Shown piece after piece: positions 1-11,059 of a stretch of DNA of 64,000 nucleotides. A model generated the notes under the pieces. It had not been told where the DNA came from and ran no database searches. It saw only the letters and a program-made list of their open reading frames with translations. The stretch spans positions 33,366,620-33,430,619 of the forward strand of contig NC_061511.1 of the NCBI RefSeq assembly GCF_022539505.1, given 5' to 3'. The translations under genes and the position numbers were made by a program. The DNA is from Lolium rigidum (lineage: Eukaryota; Streptophyta; Magnoliopsida; Poales; Poaceae). Every line of letters starts with the position of its first letter. Within the stretch, counting starts at the first letter, position 1.

Positions 1-499
1 TAAGTGATAAAGTGATGAACGGTGCACAATTTCTTAGGGTATTTCCTTAAACTAAGGACCTAGCGAAGAAAGTAGATGAAATAAATATGTTTTGTAGATT
101 TGTCAAGCTGCATCGTATTTGAAACCATAAAAGGAAGGCCCGTGCAGGTTTCAAAAAAGATAACAATACTCCTTTATCCTCTCTGTATTTGCTGCAATAT
201 AAAAGAGGCAATCCACAGGATCAAATGAAAAAAACAGGGCAACGTCAAAATTTAGCATCCATGGATAACAAGCTAAATAGAAGATATTTAATTGCACAAA
301 AATATGGCGACAAAGAGTTGAAAATCCAAACAATTTCAAACATAGATTATGTAAGATGATGTACTGTCGCTGTCTTACATTTAACCCAAATTAATCAGCA
401 GTATAGCTTACCAGCATTGAATAATCAGTACAACATGACAACAAATACTAGAATAAATAATTAGGCAGCACCCTTATAAAGTCCTGGGTAGCAAAAATT
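1..499. other. AT-rich flank without a recognisable gene
   Basis: I see no convincing coding sequence here. Only short, compositionally biased reading frames occur. The F-box gene to the right runs toward this flank, and the stretch 500-685 next to it is matched by the downstream flank of the second F-box gene (see that entry), so it is probably 3' UTR. Confidence 0.5.
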
Positions 500-685
500 A
501 TTCAAAGGCACAAAAAGTCATGCACCTAAACAAAAACATACTGGATACCAAACTGTAGGCATAGGAGTTGGGGCATTTCCAAGCCAGTGCCACAAAATTA
601 GAAGAATAGGTCCATACCAGCCACTGATTCTTGCTGGCATGCGAAGATTGGGAAGCTCCACTGACTTTTAGCGACGATCTCACGG

Positions 686-2007
686 TCATTCTGCAAAACA
701 GGGAGTATAAGGTAGACCACCCAAGAATTCTTCAGAAGTGCAGATAACATGCACTTTATGATTATCCATATCATATGACATTGTCATCTCCTCCCCATCA
801 GTAAGAAAGATCAAATTACATTCTGGATGAATTGCAAACATTGTATAGGACTCAACATCTTTGCGACAATGCGTTCTGAATAGCTCCAAGACGTTAACGG
901 TGTGCTTTAGGGTCCACTTTCCACTGTCATAATCCAGAAGAACCCAAACATGGAGTTTGCAATCATGATGATAATCTATCCGCCACGCATGCAAGCGTCC
1001 CTGCGACTGACCAATGGAAGCCATGGCATTATCATAGCGGTTCGGCATGACGCCTGGTATTTCAATTGTCCTCCAAACTTTTCCCTCCGCGTCAACCGTG
1101 GCTACCGAGGAATGGTGCGTAGTCATATGCATAATCCCATTGAGGAAGACACATTCCGGATTGCCAACCAGAAAAGTTTTACCACCCCAGTTACTCTGCA
1201 CGAAAGTCCATCGCCGAGTGTGTGACGAGTAGATTGCTACCTCCGCAAATTCGTCACAATAGCTGCTCATCGGCGCGAACACCAGGAAGCTGGACGGAGT
1301 GGCCGTGTCGAAACCCAAGAAGATGTTACTCGGGTCCAGAATATGAGGCTGGCCGTCCGGCAACACTATAGGAGGCAAGAGATGGCACCTCTCGGTGGCG
1401 GGATTGCACACGACGTAATCATATTCCTCTGAACACGACTTGCCGGCGCACTGGCAGAGGAGAAGGCTGCTGCAGCATTGCTCGACCGTGACGCGCTTGT
1501 AGCTCCGGCGCAAGAAAGGCAGAGAGGGATCGACCATGGGCGGGCCTCGCCCGCACAGATTGTGGAACATGAGGCCGTCCACGCCGAAGTGGAAGAAGCC
1601 GGACAGGGTCTGCGGCGACCTCCGGCGGATGTCCGTGGCGGAGCAGAGGGCGAGCCACGGCTTGGACACGCACTTGAAGCGGCGGAGCGACCGGTAGGGC
1701 ACCCGCGACAGGATCTCCACCAGCGCGTCCTCCGGGAGGCTTGCCCCGCCGGCGGCCTGCTGCTGCTCGTCCCCGTCCTCGTCCACTTGCTCAAGCTTCT
1801 GCTTAGTCTACAGCAAGCGGATCCATGTTGACGGCTTGATTCAGATTCCATGTTCCGTTTCAGTACTGGATCCAAGATCGGAAGAGCAGGAGGAGCAGGG
1901 GACCAAACCTCGGACGATGGTGACTCGGTGGAGGGGAACGGCGGTGGCGAATCGGATGGAGCGCCACTGTTGCAGCCATCGACCCCTCCTCCTTGCTGCA
2001 TCGGCAT
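686..2007 (-). CDS. F-box protein, two exons (paralogue 1)
   Basis: Predicted substrate-recognition subunit of an SCF ubiquitin ligase; the F-box would bind a Skp1/ASK adaptor. The large frame 686-1786 has no usable ATG near its start (it opens with GTG). I propose exon 1 at 2007-1909 (ATG, 33 codons ending in Ser-Ser-Glu), a 110-nt GT-AG intron, and exon 2 from 1798 (or the in-frame acceptor giving 1807) to 686, for about 403 aa. The paralogue at 19254-20569 has the same arrangement and a matching Phe-Pro-Ser-Thr-Glu motif before the donor. The F-box is near residues 54-93 (starting LPEDALVEIL, with FKCVSKPW inside). The rest is an F-box-associated region with no clear kelch or LRR repeats. 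Relative to the paralogue, a Trp codon has become TGA, removing 12 C-terminal residues. The target protein cannot be deduced. Confidence 0.85.
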
Positions 2008-2149
2008 CGCCTGCTTCCTGGCTCGCAGATCGGTGCCGTCAACTCGATCGTGGCCGGCTGACGGCGCTGGTCGCCAGACTGGAAGAGAGTGACGTTTTTT
2101 TTTCTAGTCCGGAAGAGAGTGACTTTCGTGAGAACCGAAGATAATGATG

Positions 2150-3600
2150 GGACTTCCTTTTCCCGTGGGAACTGGAGTGAGCTCAGCTCGTGCTCCTCTC
2201 CAGAATAACATCATATGAAAGAAAAGAAGAAAAAAAAGACAAACTATGTAAAGTGAATATTTTGGTACTCCTGAACGATTAAATTTACTCCGATGGTACT
2301 AAATTATATAGTTATCCAACCACTAACTTACATACATTTGGGAGGGAGAAGTTTCTTTTAGACCGTTCATTTGAAACTTGTGACTTTTTGCCTAAGCTAC
2401 ATTTTTTCGAATTTGGGTATGAAAGAATGGCACACATACATAGGTGCGCTCTCTACCGTAAACAAAACTTTAAATTTTTTATACTACTGGAAATACAAAT
2501 TTTAGGGCCGGTAAGTCATAGGACTTGTTAAATATATAGGCTAGTCTTTTTCATTAGTTCGGGCTTTTAGAAAACTTGCCTTGTACATCAATCTAATATA
2601 GTATCGGTGTCAGAGAGGTCTCAAGTTCAAACAAAGCTAACACGCTATTTAATCTAATAAAAAAGTTGCATCAAACTAATAGAGCTCATGAGTTCATGAA
2701 GTATGAGATACTCTAGTAGCTTTCTCCTTGCTACGGGTGCAAGCCGGATAGGATGCAGGATGGGTTTTTAACTAATCATGCCTTAAATCTGCTCTAATAC
2801 ATAGCTTTGTTTGCACTAATTTTGAGTTATGTGAGACAGTTTGTGGTGTCTGTGTGTGTGTTGGGGGGGGGGGGGGGGGCACTTGCAACCCTACTTGTCC
2901 TCCCTTCCCTCTCTCGACCTCCCCACTTTGAGAGTGTACCGGTGTTTTTCTATCTTTTTTTCTTAAGAATAATGCGTTAAATCTGATTTATGGATAAAGC
3001 CAAGATCGGCAACGGAAAAAATTAATCTAGTTACTACCACAGCACAAACCATTGGAAGCTTTTCTAAAATACAAATCCAATGAAATAGCTTTTATGACGT
3101 ATATTTTATATCTTATTGATGAAATTAATAGTTAGTTTTCATTACACCAGTGCGTACCTTATAAACTGAATTCTTCAAACATTTTTGTGCATCTATTTTT
3201 CTGTCAAAATAACTTGTTAATTTCTTTATGTAGCAACAAACTGGTATTTAGCTTTAAGTTAACTTTTTTAACAATCAATATCCATATATTTATAACAATA
3301 AATAGTACACGGTAAAGATATGGGAGCCGAATTCAACTATTACAAAATAAAGTCTGAAAGAAACAAATAAATCTTTAAGGTCTTCAATTTTTTTATTCTT
3401 TCTTGATAGCATCTTGTATATTGTTGTAGGTAGCCGAAGATAGATACCAAACAACTTAAAAATACCAACAAAAGTTCCCTCGTAATTTTAATTTAAGTCA
3501 CAATGCTAGGTTGTGTGCACGCACATAGACATTGAAATAGTCAATCACCATCGACAATAGTATCAACACCAATATGCCAAGGAAAAGCAACCGAACAGTG
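2150..3600. other. AT-rich intergenic DNA with a G homopolymer
   Basis: I see no gene. A GT-rich stretch runs into 17 consecutive G at 2863-2879. The rest is AT-rich sequence with stops in all frames. The 5' side is the upstream flank of F-box paralogue 1. Confidence 0.5.
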
Positions 3601-3701
3601 TGATCGACGACGCCGGAGAGCCGATAGTCGATGTCACCAGGGAGCCAAGAATACAAATCATAACTGTTGAGGATTTAGCAACTGGGATAAATATTGCTGA
3701 G

Positions 3702-5171
3702 AAGGAGTGCCCAACTATAAGTGTAGAATCACTAGAATAGTATGACACAATGTACAAGGCAATCAAGTTTGTAATGATAAAACACAAATGCAAAGGAGCG
3801 CCCAGTGCTGAAGATCCGATACCGGCATATGCTATTGCAAGACAATTGTTCAAGCCTGCCATTTGTCTTTCATTTGATCATTGTGATGAACAAGACGTCA
3901 TTCCACTTGCTGAAACAGACATCCTTGTCAGGCTGTACCTTGATGGTGGTAGAACGAATGCTATTGCCACAATCGCAACATTTTTTAACTAGGATCTCAT
4001 GTGCTATTGTACATCATCTCGAAAAAGTGGGTAGCCTTGAGTGGCCACATCTAGTGTTTGAGGAGATAAAGAAAAATTGCGGGGAGAAACAAACTATAAC
4101 TTGTTGTGGGACTGTGTGTTTGGTAAGTTGCTTTTGCAAGTAATAAATTTCCTCATTTTCGCTAGGAAAGTATCTAACATTATAATCATTGGTTCACATG
4201 TGGTTTTGGCGGACTGTATTAAGGGGGATCCTTTGGCAAGAGAGCAAAGACCAGGTAGAATATACCTTTATAATGATGACATGTTCAAGGAACTGTTCAA
4301 AGATAAGGAAGCAAAAAGGATTGGGGTAAGAAACAAGTTCTTATTTTTAATGTCATTATAATTATGACAAGTTCTTATCGCATTATAACTATGATTGCAC
4401 CACATTCTTGATACAAGTTTTTTTTAATATCCCTTTCAGCCAATGAGATCGAAACCGATAGAGAATTTGGATGTAAGTTCAAAGCATCTCTAATTAATCT
4501 TTTCAACTTAATGTGCAGTCGTAATATTTTTAACGAGGAATTTGGTCGAATACCATGTCAGATAAGACTTTGTATAAGAGGTTTTGCTTTCTGGAATAGG
4601 AGAGAATGCAGAGCACTGCGATGTGTATATGTAATTTAGATTTGGTGTGTAAAAACTTCCAATTCTAGGCTTCTTATGTGTGAATTAGGTTCCTTAGACG
4701 ATTTACTAGGAGTGTTTGTGTTGAGTGTTTCTCCATGTTATATTTATGACTCAAATTTACAAATTATCTTTTCAGTTGATTGATTGGCATCAGAGCTGCT
4801 ACAGCGCATTTGCAGCGAGGCGTGACTTGTTAGATAATTTGTACGACAAGTATATATTCTACAGAGAAATCGGGACCAAATTATTTTGAAGTTTGGTCCG
4901 GATGAGATAGATTAGGCAAGTTTGTTGACTGCTTCAAACCGGATGGCCGAATGCGCTCAGACATACTACATTTGGTATGCTCACTGTGCTCAGAGAATTG
5001 GGATGATACAATTATCCTCACGGCAGCTTCTGTTGTAAGTACCTTTTTAAAATTATGGATTTTTTACGTTCTTATACATTTGCTATGCTCACTATGATTG
5101 TTGTCTATTATTCCAGGAAGAATTGCTGATCGGAAAGGAATTGAAATCTGTGAAGGTTGATCTCACAGTGC
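3702..5171 (+). repeat. Left arm of large inverted repeat, outer part
   Basis: This stretch is repeated in inverted orientation at about 13375-14853. Landmarks shared in order are CCCAACTATAAGTGT, GACACAATGTACAAGGCAATC, GATCATTGTGATGAACAAGA and GGAAAGGAATTGAAAT. Homology stops at GTTGATCTCACAG near 5171, where foreign DNA begins, and resumes at CAGAGAAAGTGGG near 11309. By eye the arms are roughly 90-95% identical. Confidence 0.85.
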
Positions 5172-5210
5172 TTAAAATGGGGGGTGTGCTGTCCCTATTG
5201 GGCTGGGCCC
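5172..5210. other. Unidentified insert beside the gap
   Basis: These bases lie between the left-arm break and the N gap and do not match the right arm. Together with 11220-11308 they may be the ends of an unidentified element that received the copia insertion. I cannot classify it. Confidence 0.3.
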
Positions 5211-5310
5211 NNNNNNNNNNNNNNNNNNNNNNNNNNNNNNNNNNNNNNNNNNNNNNNNNNNNNNNNNNNNNNNNNNNNNNNNNNNNNNNNNNNNNNNNNN
5301 NNNNNNNNNN
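5211..5310. other. Assembly gap (exactly 100 N)
   Basis: Exactly 100 N is the usual placeholder for a gap of unknown length. The rest of the copia pol region and its second LTR are missing here. Confidence 0.95.
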
Positions 5311-6004
5311 TGACAAGCATGACATCCACAAGAGTAATGTTGTGTGCAACCACAACCTTGCCAAAACCCAATACCTCGGATGTATAATTATCGCCAAAGG
5401 AGACGGGGATATCATTTATGTTAGGCCTCAACTCCTTGACGATGTTCTTGCCGCCGGTCATAGTGACTTGTACATCCACTATCACTACTAGAAAATGGCT
5501 TATTAGTGGCGCACCACTTTTAGCTATCAGTGGCGCACTAGGGATGCGCCACGACTATCACGCCACTGCTAACAGTTAGCAGTGGCGCACCTCCTATGCG
5601 CCACTATTAGGACACATAGCAGTGGAGCACTATATAATGCGCCACTAGTACTATTAGTGTGCGCTACACCTAACCATCCCCGGACACAAAAGAAAAGAAG
5701 AGTGCGCTATGCATAGTGTTCTGGTGCGCCACAGTTACCATCTTAGGAAATGAAAAAAAGTAGGATTACCGTGCGCCACAGCTAACCATCATAGGAAACA
5801 AAAAAAAATAACTTGCGAGTCAAGCGGCCCAGGTGCGGTTACAGAGCAGGTTTTTTAGGGGCAGTTACAACGTAGTTCAAATTACTCGGGCGCTAACCAT
5901 CATAGTACAGAGCAGTTAACATTACAGAGCAAATACAGTTAAAAAAATACAAAGCAAATTTACATAAAACACCCCAAAAACAAAAATAAAAAGCAATCAA
6001 GTTC

Positions 6005-6160
6005 TGTGCAGATGACCGCGTCGCTGGCTCGCCGCCGGCCCGCGTCGCTGGCTCGCCGCCGGCCCGCATCGCTGGCTCGCCGCCCTAGGCCCTCGTCGCT
6101 GGCTCGCCGACCTAGGCCCGCGTCGCTGGCTCACCGCCCTAGGCCCGCGTCGCCGACTGC
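6005..6160. repeat. GC-rich tandem repeat inside CACTA-1
   Basis: Five to six degenerate copies of a unit of about 24-30 bp built around GTCGCTGGCTCGCCG. It probably arose by slippage within captured GC-rich DNA. Reading frames across it are low-complexity Ala/Arg/Ser/Pro and are not taken as genes. Confidence 0.8.
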
Positions 6161-6242
6161 CGCGTGAACGCCAGAGGACGAGGACACAGAGCCAGGACGC
6201 CCGCGCGTCGGTGCCCACCGCGCGCGCCGTGGCCGCAGGGCC

Positions 6243-6355
6243 CGCCGTCGATGTTCTCCTCCATGAGCATGCGGTAGATGTAGGGGAGGACGAGGTCCTC
6301 GGGCGTGGAGGTGGGGAAGTCGACGCGGCCCGCGCAGAAATCATCGGGGTAGGGG
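6243..6355 (-). pseudogene. Captured GRAS-like gene fragment in CACTA-1
   Basis: The minus-strand translation includes PEDLVLPYIYRMLMEENID, which resembles the conserved N-terminal motif of LISCL-type GRAS transcription factors (a block of the type LPYI-RMLMEE-ID). Only this short piece is recognisable; no GRAS domain follows. Grass CACTA elements are known to carry pieces of host genes. The match is from memory and needs a search. Confidence 0.5.
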
Positions 6356-7163
6356 GAGGGCAGCTGCTGCTCGTGGTGCGAGGTCGGGGTAGGACCGGTA
6401 GGTCGAGGTAGGAGGAGGATGAGATAGGGAGTCGTCGTCTGGGCGGGGGGAATCCATGGAGGAGGCGTGAAGGTAGGAGGAGGAGCCGGGGGATCTGCAG
6501 AGAGGAAGTTGGAGATGGCTTGTTGGGGGAGCCAGAGGATCTGCAGAGAGGAGGTTTGAGGAGGTCTTGGAGATGGCTTGTTTCGAGGAGGAAGAAGCAG
6601 GTACGTCTCGGTGATGTTGCGTCGTGCGGTGGTGAAGAGATAAGGCACGGCCGTGCAGGAGACATTCACATGTGGGTGGGCCCAAGCACTGCATGAAGCG
6701 GACGATGGGAAAGGCATGTGCCGTGGGAACTCGCGCGGCATGCATGTGCGGTGGCCGGTGGCGCACGACTCTAGACTCTAGTGCGCTATTAATATCTGAG
6801 GGTAGTGGCGCACCACTTACCACTTATATATGCGCTATTGGTAAGTGAGTACTAGTGGAGCACCACTTTTTGGTGCGCCACTGCTATTTAAATAGTAATA
6901 GCGCACATATATTTGGTGCGCCACTACTAACTTTAGACTAATTTATAACCTAGTTTCACACTTAGTAGTGGCGCATGACTATACTAGTGCGCCATTGGTA
7001 ATTGATTATCAGTGGAGCACCACTTTTTGGTGCGCCACTGCTATATAGTAGTGGCGCACCTGTTTAGTGGTGCGCCACTGATAGCAATCTTACGGCTAGG
7101 CCTTTTCCTAGTAGTGTATCAAGTACCCATTTTGAACCTCCGGCGGCATAGTCCTACATGAGA

Positions 7164-9905
7164 TCAATTCTTGGATTTAGGTACCCATTTTTCAATGGGT
7201 CCTCTTTTGTTAGCAACAAGGGTCTTTGGGACCCAAATAGACCAAGCAACATAACCATCATATGGGCCAACATATTTAGCATAAACATCACCATAATAAT
7301 CTTTAAATAAAACATAGTGAGGGTTAGCAATTCCCGCATCATCATCATTATTGGTTTTGCCCTTGGGGGCTTCGCCATTAGTGATGGCTTTCTTCTTCTC
7401 TTGTGCGGGCTTGGCCTTTTGCTTGTTTGTCTTCTTTGCCTTGGCATGATAGCCAAGACCCTCCTTCCCATTGTTTGATCTTTGCTTACTCAAAAGATCA
7501 TCCAAGGAAAGATTACTTTGGGGAGAGGAGGCCTTAGCAAGTTCATCCTTCAACCTAGCATTTTCCTCAATAATATTTGCATGATCACAGGAAGAAGTAG
7601 AGGTGCTAGGTATGTCATATGAAGCGAGCCTAATTTGAAGTTGCTCATAAGACTTGGAGAGGAGAGAGTATTCACTCTTCAAGGCTTTGTGTGCCTTGTC
7701 TAGATCATCTAGATCTCTCACAAGTTTCTCATGATCAACACCAAATTTGGCCTTTTCCTTTGAAAGCACTTTAGTCTTAGCTCTAGCAAGATCTCTAGCT
7801 TTAGTGAGCTTGTTAATTTTATCTTGAGGATCTCCAAGATTTTCTAACCTCTCTTCAAGAGAAGCTATGGTTTCTTGGCTTTCCTCAAGGGCATTTCTAA
7901 GAGCATGTAGTTCAAGAGCATCTTCTCTCTCTATTTGGCATTTTTTCTCAAGAGTACCATTTAGTTGAGCCATACGAACCATGAGATTAGAAACATGCTT
8001 TTTAGTATTACCTTGTAGGTTAAGAATGAAATCATCAAACTCTAGCATTTCTTGTTTCACTTTTAGACTAGCAAGATCAACCCCTAGATCACTTGAAATG
8101 ATAGGCATAGAGGGGTTAGGAGATGATACCTCGGAGGATTTAGCCATGAGGCAACTTTCTTCCTCCACATGAATGACCTCATTGGGGGATTCACTTGGTG
8201 ATGAAGAGTTAGTGGAGAGGGAGGCAAGAGCGACCAATCCATTAGAGGTTGCATCTTCTTCATCATCAACATCATCATCTCCGGAGGTATATTCTTCTTG
8301 AGTTGATAGCACAATAGATGTGTCCAAGGAGGACCTTGCCATGAAGCAATGCGCATTCTTGATATGAGGACTCTCATTGGGGGATTCGAAGAGGGATGAA
8401 GAGGGAATGTTGGTGGTGACAATGGCGACCACTTCCTTTGAGCTTTCTTCATCTTCATCATCACTAGAGCTTTCAACTTCATCGGAAGAATATTCTTCCC
8501 TAGTCACTAGCACAATTTTTGAGGGCCTCTTGCCCTTCTTGGTCTTGTTGTTGTAGAATTTCTTCTTGGGGGCTCTTGAATAATTGCCCTTTGAGTCTTT
8601 GCTCTTGTCCTTGGGAATGAGCCTTCCACCATGAGTCTCCCTATTCTCATAGGGGCACTCGGCAATGAAATGGCGCTTGTCATTACAATTGTAGCAAGAT
8701 CTTGTCCTTGGGCCCGAATTTGTGGACCCCCTTGAGTTGTTTCTCTTGATGTTGTCTTCCTTGGCCTTGGATGGGTCAACCCAAAAAGAGTTGGCATGGA
8801 ATGCCATGTGGTCATGGTAGTGGTGTTCCAAGTCTTCCGGATAGGACATACTCCAAGATGCCCTATAAGATTCTTGAGGAAACACTTCATCAACGGAGTT
8901 GACCGCCAAGGCAAGGTTGGACCCTTTTGTCATCCCAAGAGCTCGATTGCGAGAATCATGAGAGTTTTGCTCAAGCACCTTGAGAGCTTGCATCTCGTGC
9001 ACGACTTGTTGAGAAGTGAGAGAGGAATAACATTCCCTCCCGACAAGAGTCTTGACATCAATGGGTACAAACGGCATCATGCATTCAATGTACTTCTCCT
9101 TGATCCAAGAGTCATTGATGTGGGTGGCACCAATAAGCCGGAAGGCATCAGCAACGGTGAGAAGTCTTCCATACATGACTTCATGATCTTCATCCGGTAG
9201 CCTCATGAAACCTTCGGCTTTATTCTTAAGAGCATTATACTTGTTCCTTCTCGTGCTCTCACTTCCAATGCAACTAGCGGCCAACCCATCCCAAGCTTCC
9301 TTGGCGGTGGTGTAGTTCCGAACACGAGACAAGTCCTTTGTCCCCACACTAGTTTGAATCATGTGCAAGGCGGTGTTGTTGAGTTGACTATCAACCACTT
9401 CTCTTCTAGTCAACTTGTCGGGTTTGTATGGCTTGTAGCCTTCCATGATGATTCTCCAAAGTTCATTGGAGGCACTGCAAACATGAGAGCGAAACTCAAA
9501 TTGCCAAGTATCGAAATTCTCAACGGAAAACTTAGGTGGGTCGCTCCGAATGTTCATATGGGGATGGGGAATCGGTATATCGGGAGATAGAAAAGGTGGA
9601 GCTACTCGATTGTAGCTCTCACCTCCACTAGTTCCCCTAGGAGATGCAATGGGAGCTTTGATAGTGTTTAAGTTATCACCTTCCACGGGTTTGGTAGAGG
9701 AGGGTAATTCCGAAGCATCTCCCTCTTCTAACGCACCCGTGTCCTTTACCTCTACAATGGGAGCCTTGGGAGGGACCGGAGTCAAGAGCTCGAAAATCAT
9801 CTTTTTCATGATTTCCATTTGGGCTTCCATGGAGGACTTCAACGAATTGAAGTCTTCCATGGAGACCGTCTTAGCGGCCCCAACCGAAGGTTCCTCGTCC
9901 GACAT
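7164..9905 (-). CDS. Copia-type Gag polyprotein, 913 aa, intact frame
   Basis: Capsid-like protein that would package the element RNA. The start is an ATG at 9905, about 36 bases inside the primer-binding site. Residues 120-320 form a typical copia Gag (UBN2-like) region with FDTWQFEFRSHV and AKEAWDGL. A CCHC zinc knuckle is at about 404-417 (C-X2-C-X4-H-X4-C). Residues about 470-600 are very acidic and Ser-rich. A long coiled-coil-like segment follows (about 640-790), and the C-terminus is Lys-rich. The frame ends before the protease, which lies in a different frame. The 2.7-kb open frame suggests fairly recent insertion, although pol is broken. Confidence 0.85.
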   Translation of the reverse strand: MSDEEPSVGAAKTVSMEDFNSLKSSMEAQMEIMKKMIFELLTPVPPKAPIVEVKDTGALEEGDASELPSSTKPVEGDNLNTIKAPIASPRGTSGGESYNRVAPPFLSPDIPIPHPHMNIRSDPPKFSVENFDTWQFEFRSHVCSASNELWRIIMEGYKPYKPDKLTRREVVDSQLNNTALHMIQTSVGTKDLSRVRNYTTAKEAWDGLAASCIGSESTRRNKYNALKNKAEGFMRLPDEDHEVMYGRLLTVADAFRLIGATHINDSWIKEKYIECMMPFVPIDVKTLVGRECYSSLTSQQVVHEMQALKVLEQNSHDSRNRALGMTKGSNLALAVNSVDEVFPQESYRASWSMSYPEDLEHHYHDHMAFHANSFWVDPSKAKEDNIKRNNSRGSTNSGPRTRSCYNCNDKRHFIAECPYENRETHGGRLIPKDKSKDSKGNYSRAPKKKFYNNKTKKGKRPSKIVLVTREEYSSDEVESSSDDEDEESSKEVVAIVTTNIPSSSLFESPNESPHIKNAHCFMARSSLDTSIVLSTQEEYTSGDDDVDDEEDATSNGLVALASLSTNSSSPSESPNEVIHVEEESCLMAKSSEVSSPNPSMPIISSDLGVDLASLKVKQEMLEFDDFILNLQGNTKKHVSNLMVRMAQLNGTLEKKCQIEREDALELHALRNALEESQETIASLEERLENLGDPQDKINKLTKARDLARAKTKVLSKEKAKFGVDHEKLVRDLDDLDKAHKALKSEYSLLSKSYEQLQIRLASYDIPSTSTSSCDHANIIEENARLKDELAKASSPQSNLSLDDLLSKQRSNNGKEGLGYHAKAKKTNKQKAKPAQEKKKAITNGEAPKGKTNNDDDAGIANPHYVLFKDYYGDVYAKYVGPYDGYVAWSIWVPKTLVANKRGPIEKWVPKSKN

Positions 9906-9940
9906 ACTCTTAGGCGGTTAAGCCCGAAATAAGAGCCGAG

Positions 9941-9952
9941 GCTCTGATACCA
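9941..9952 (-). other. Primer-binding site, initiator tRNA-Met type
   Basis: The plus strand reads GCTCTGATACCA, the 3' end of plant initiator tRNA-Met, so the element RNA would carry the complement TGGTATCAGAGC. It lies two bases inside the LTR end at 9955, as usual for copia elements. Confidence 0.92.
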
Positions 9953-10685
9953 ATTGAAAGGATCGTATGCCGCACCTAGAGGGGGGTGAATAGGTGCTAA
10001 CCAATTTTTAGTTCTTTTTCAATTTAGGCTTGACACAAATGTAAATTCTCTAGATATGCAACTAAGTGAATTTACCTATATGACAAGATAAGCACCTAAG
10101 CAAGATATAGCTACGCAATAAGAGATAGAATAGGATAGAGGTAACCGAGAGTGGAGCACGCGATGACACGGAGATGATTCCCGTAGTTCCCTTCCTTTGC
10201 AAGAAGGTACGTCTACGTTTGGAGGAGTGTGGTTGCTACGAAAGCCAAACCAACAGCCACGAAGGCTTCACTCAGATCTCCGGTGAGCAACGCCACGAAG
10301 GCCTAGCCCACTTCCACTAAGGGATTTCCTCGAGGCGGAAACCGGGCCTTTAAAAGGTTCTTGGGGCACACATCCACAACTGAATTGGAGGCTCCCAAAT
10401 CTGTAACAATACAACAATCAACAACAACACATCAACACAAATCAACTAGGGAACCAAATAGGAACACTAGCATGAGATCCCTCAAACAAATGAGGGGGAA
10501 ATGAAAAACGCTTCGGTGAGGATGTAGATCGGTGTCTTCTCCTTCGAATCTCCAAAGATCAAGAGCTTTGGTTGGAGGAGGAAGGAGATCTTGCAAATCT
10601 TGTGTTCTTGAGGTGGCTCTAATGGAGGTGAAGCTTGGCAGATTTATTGTGCAATGATTGAGCAAAGGGGGAAGGAAGAAGAAGA

Positions 10686-10701
10686 GGGGTATAAATACCC
10701 C
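10686..10701 (-). promoter_or_regulatory. Palindromic TATA region of the copia LTR
   Basis: GGGGTATAAATACCCC is almost a perfect palindrome and contains a TATA-type core on both strands. Its position, about 520 bp into the LTR, fits the U3/R promoter. The palindrome makes bidirectional initiation conceivable, but that is inference. Confidence 0.6.
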
Positions 10702-10735
10702 TCCCCAAAATCCAGCCGTTGGGGCTTCCGGGGGC

Positions 10736-11059
10736 CCGGATAATCCGGCCTAAGTAAGGGCCGGATAATCCGCCCCCCCCCGGATAATCCGGCCTCAGGT
10801 ACAAAACCGGGACAATGTCCGGCCAAATATCCGGCCTCTATCCAGACAAGCTTTTCTTCAGGTCCTTAGCCATTTTCGAGGGGGCCGGATATTTCCGAAA
10901 TGTCCGGCCCGGATAATCCGGCCTTGGGACAAAACCGGGACAATATCCGGGCAAATGTCCGGCCCCTATCCAGAAGTGTACTGAGCTGCAATTCCTCAAG
11001 TCCTTAGCCGAAAAACTGGGGGCCGGATATTTTGGAAATATCCGGCCCGGATTATCCGG
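10736..11059 (-). repeat. Cluster of CCGGATAATCCGG palindromes in LTR U3
   Basis: Perfect 13-bp copies lie at 10736-10748, 10780-10792, 10909-10921 and 11047-11059 (the last with a central T), plus a near copy at 10761-10773. Related CCGGATATT/AATATCCGG pairs lie between them. All are upstream of the LTR TATA region. Confidence 0.85.

Larger units (their letters stand above)
5483..7116. mobile_element. CACTA-1, short non-autonomous CACTA transposon
   Basis: The ends are CACTACTAGAAAA and TTTTCCTAGTAGTG, flanked by the 3-bp target duplication TAT (5480-5482 and 7117-7119), as expected for the CACTA (En/Spm) superfamily. Subterminal regions carry many copies of AGTGGCGCACC and its reverse GGTGCGCCACT. 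The 1634-bp interior has no transposase. It holds a GC-rich segment with a short tandem repeat and an apparent host gene fragment (6243-6355). Mobilisation would need transposase in trans. Confidence 0.92.

Noticed and set aside
1366..2007. 213-codon frame at the 5' end of F-box paralogue 1
   Set aside because: Only its first 33 codons are used in the spliced model; beyond the donor it is an out-of-frame reading of exon 2.
5092..5491. Open frames spanning the N block
   Set aside because: They depend on translating an assembly gap of unknown size.
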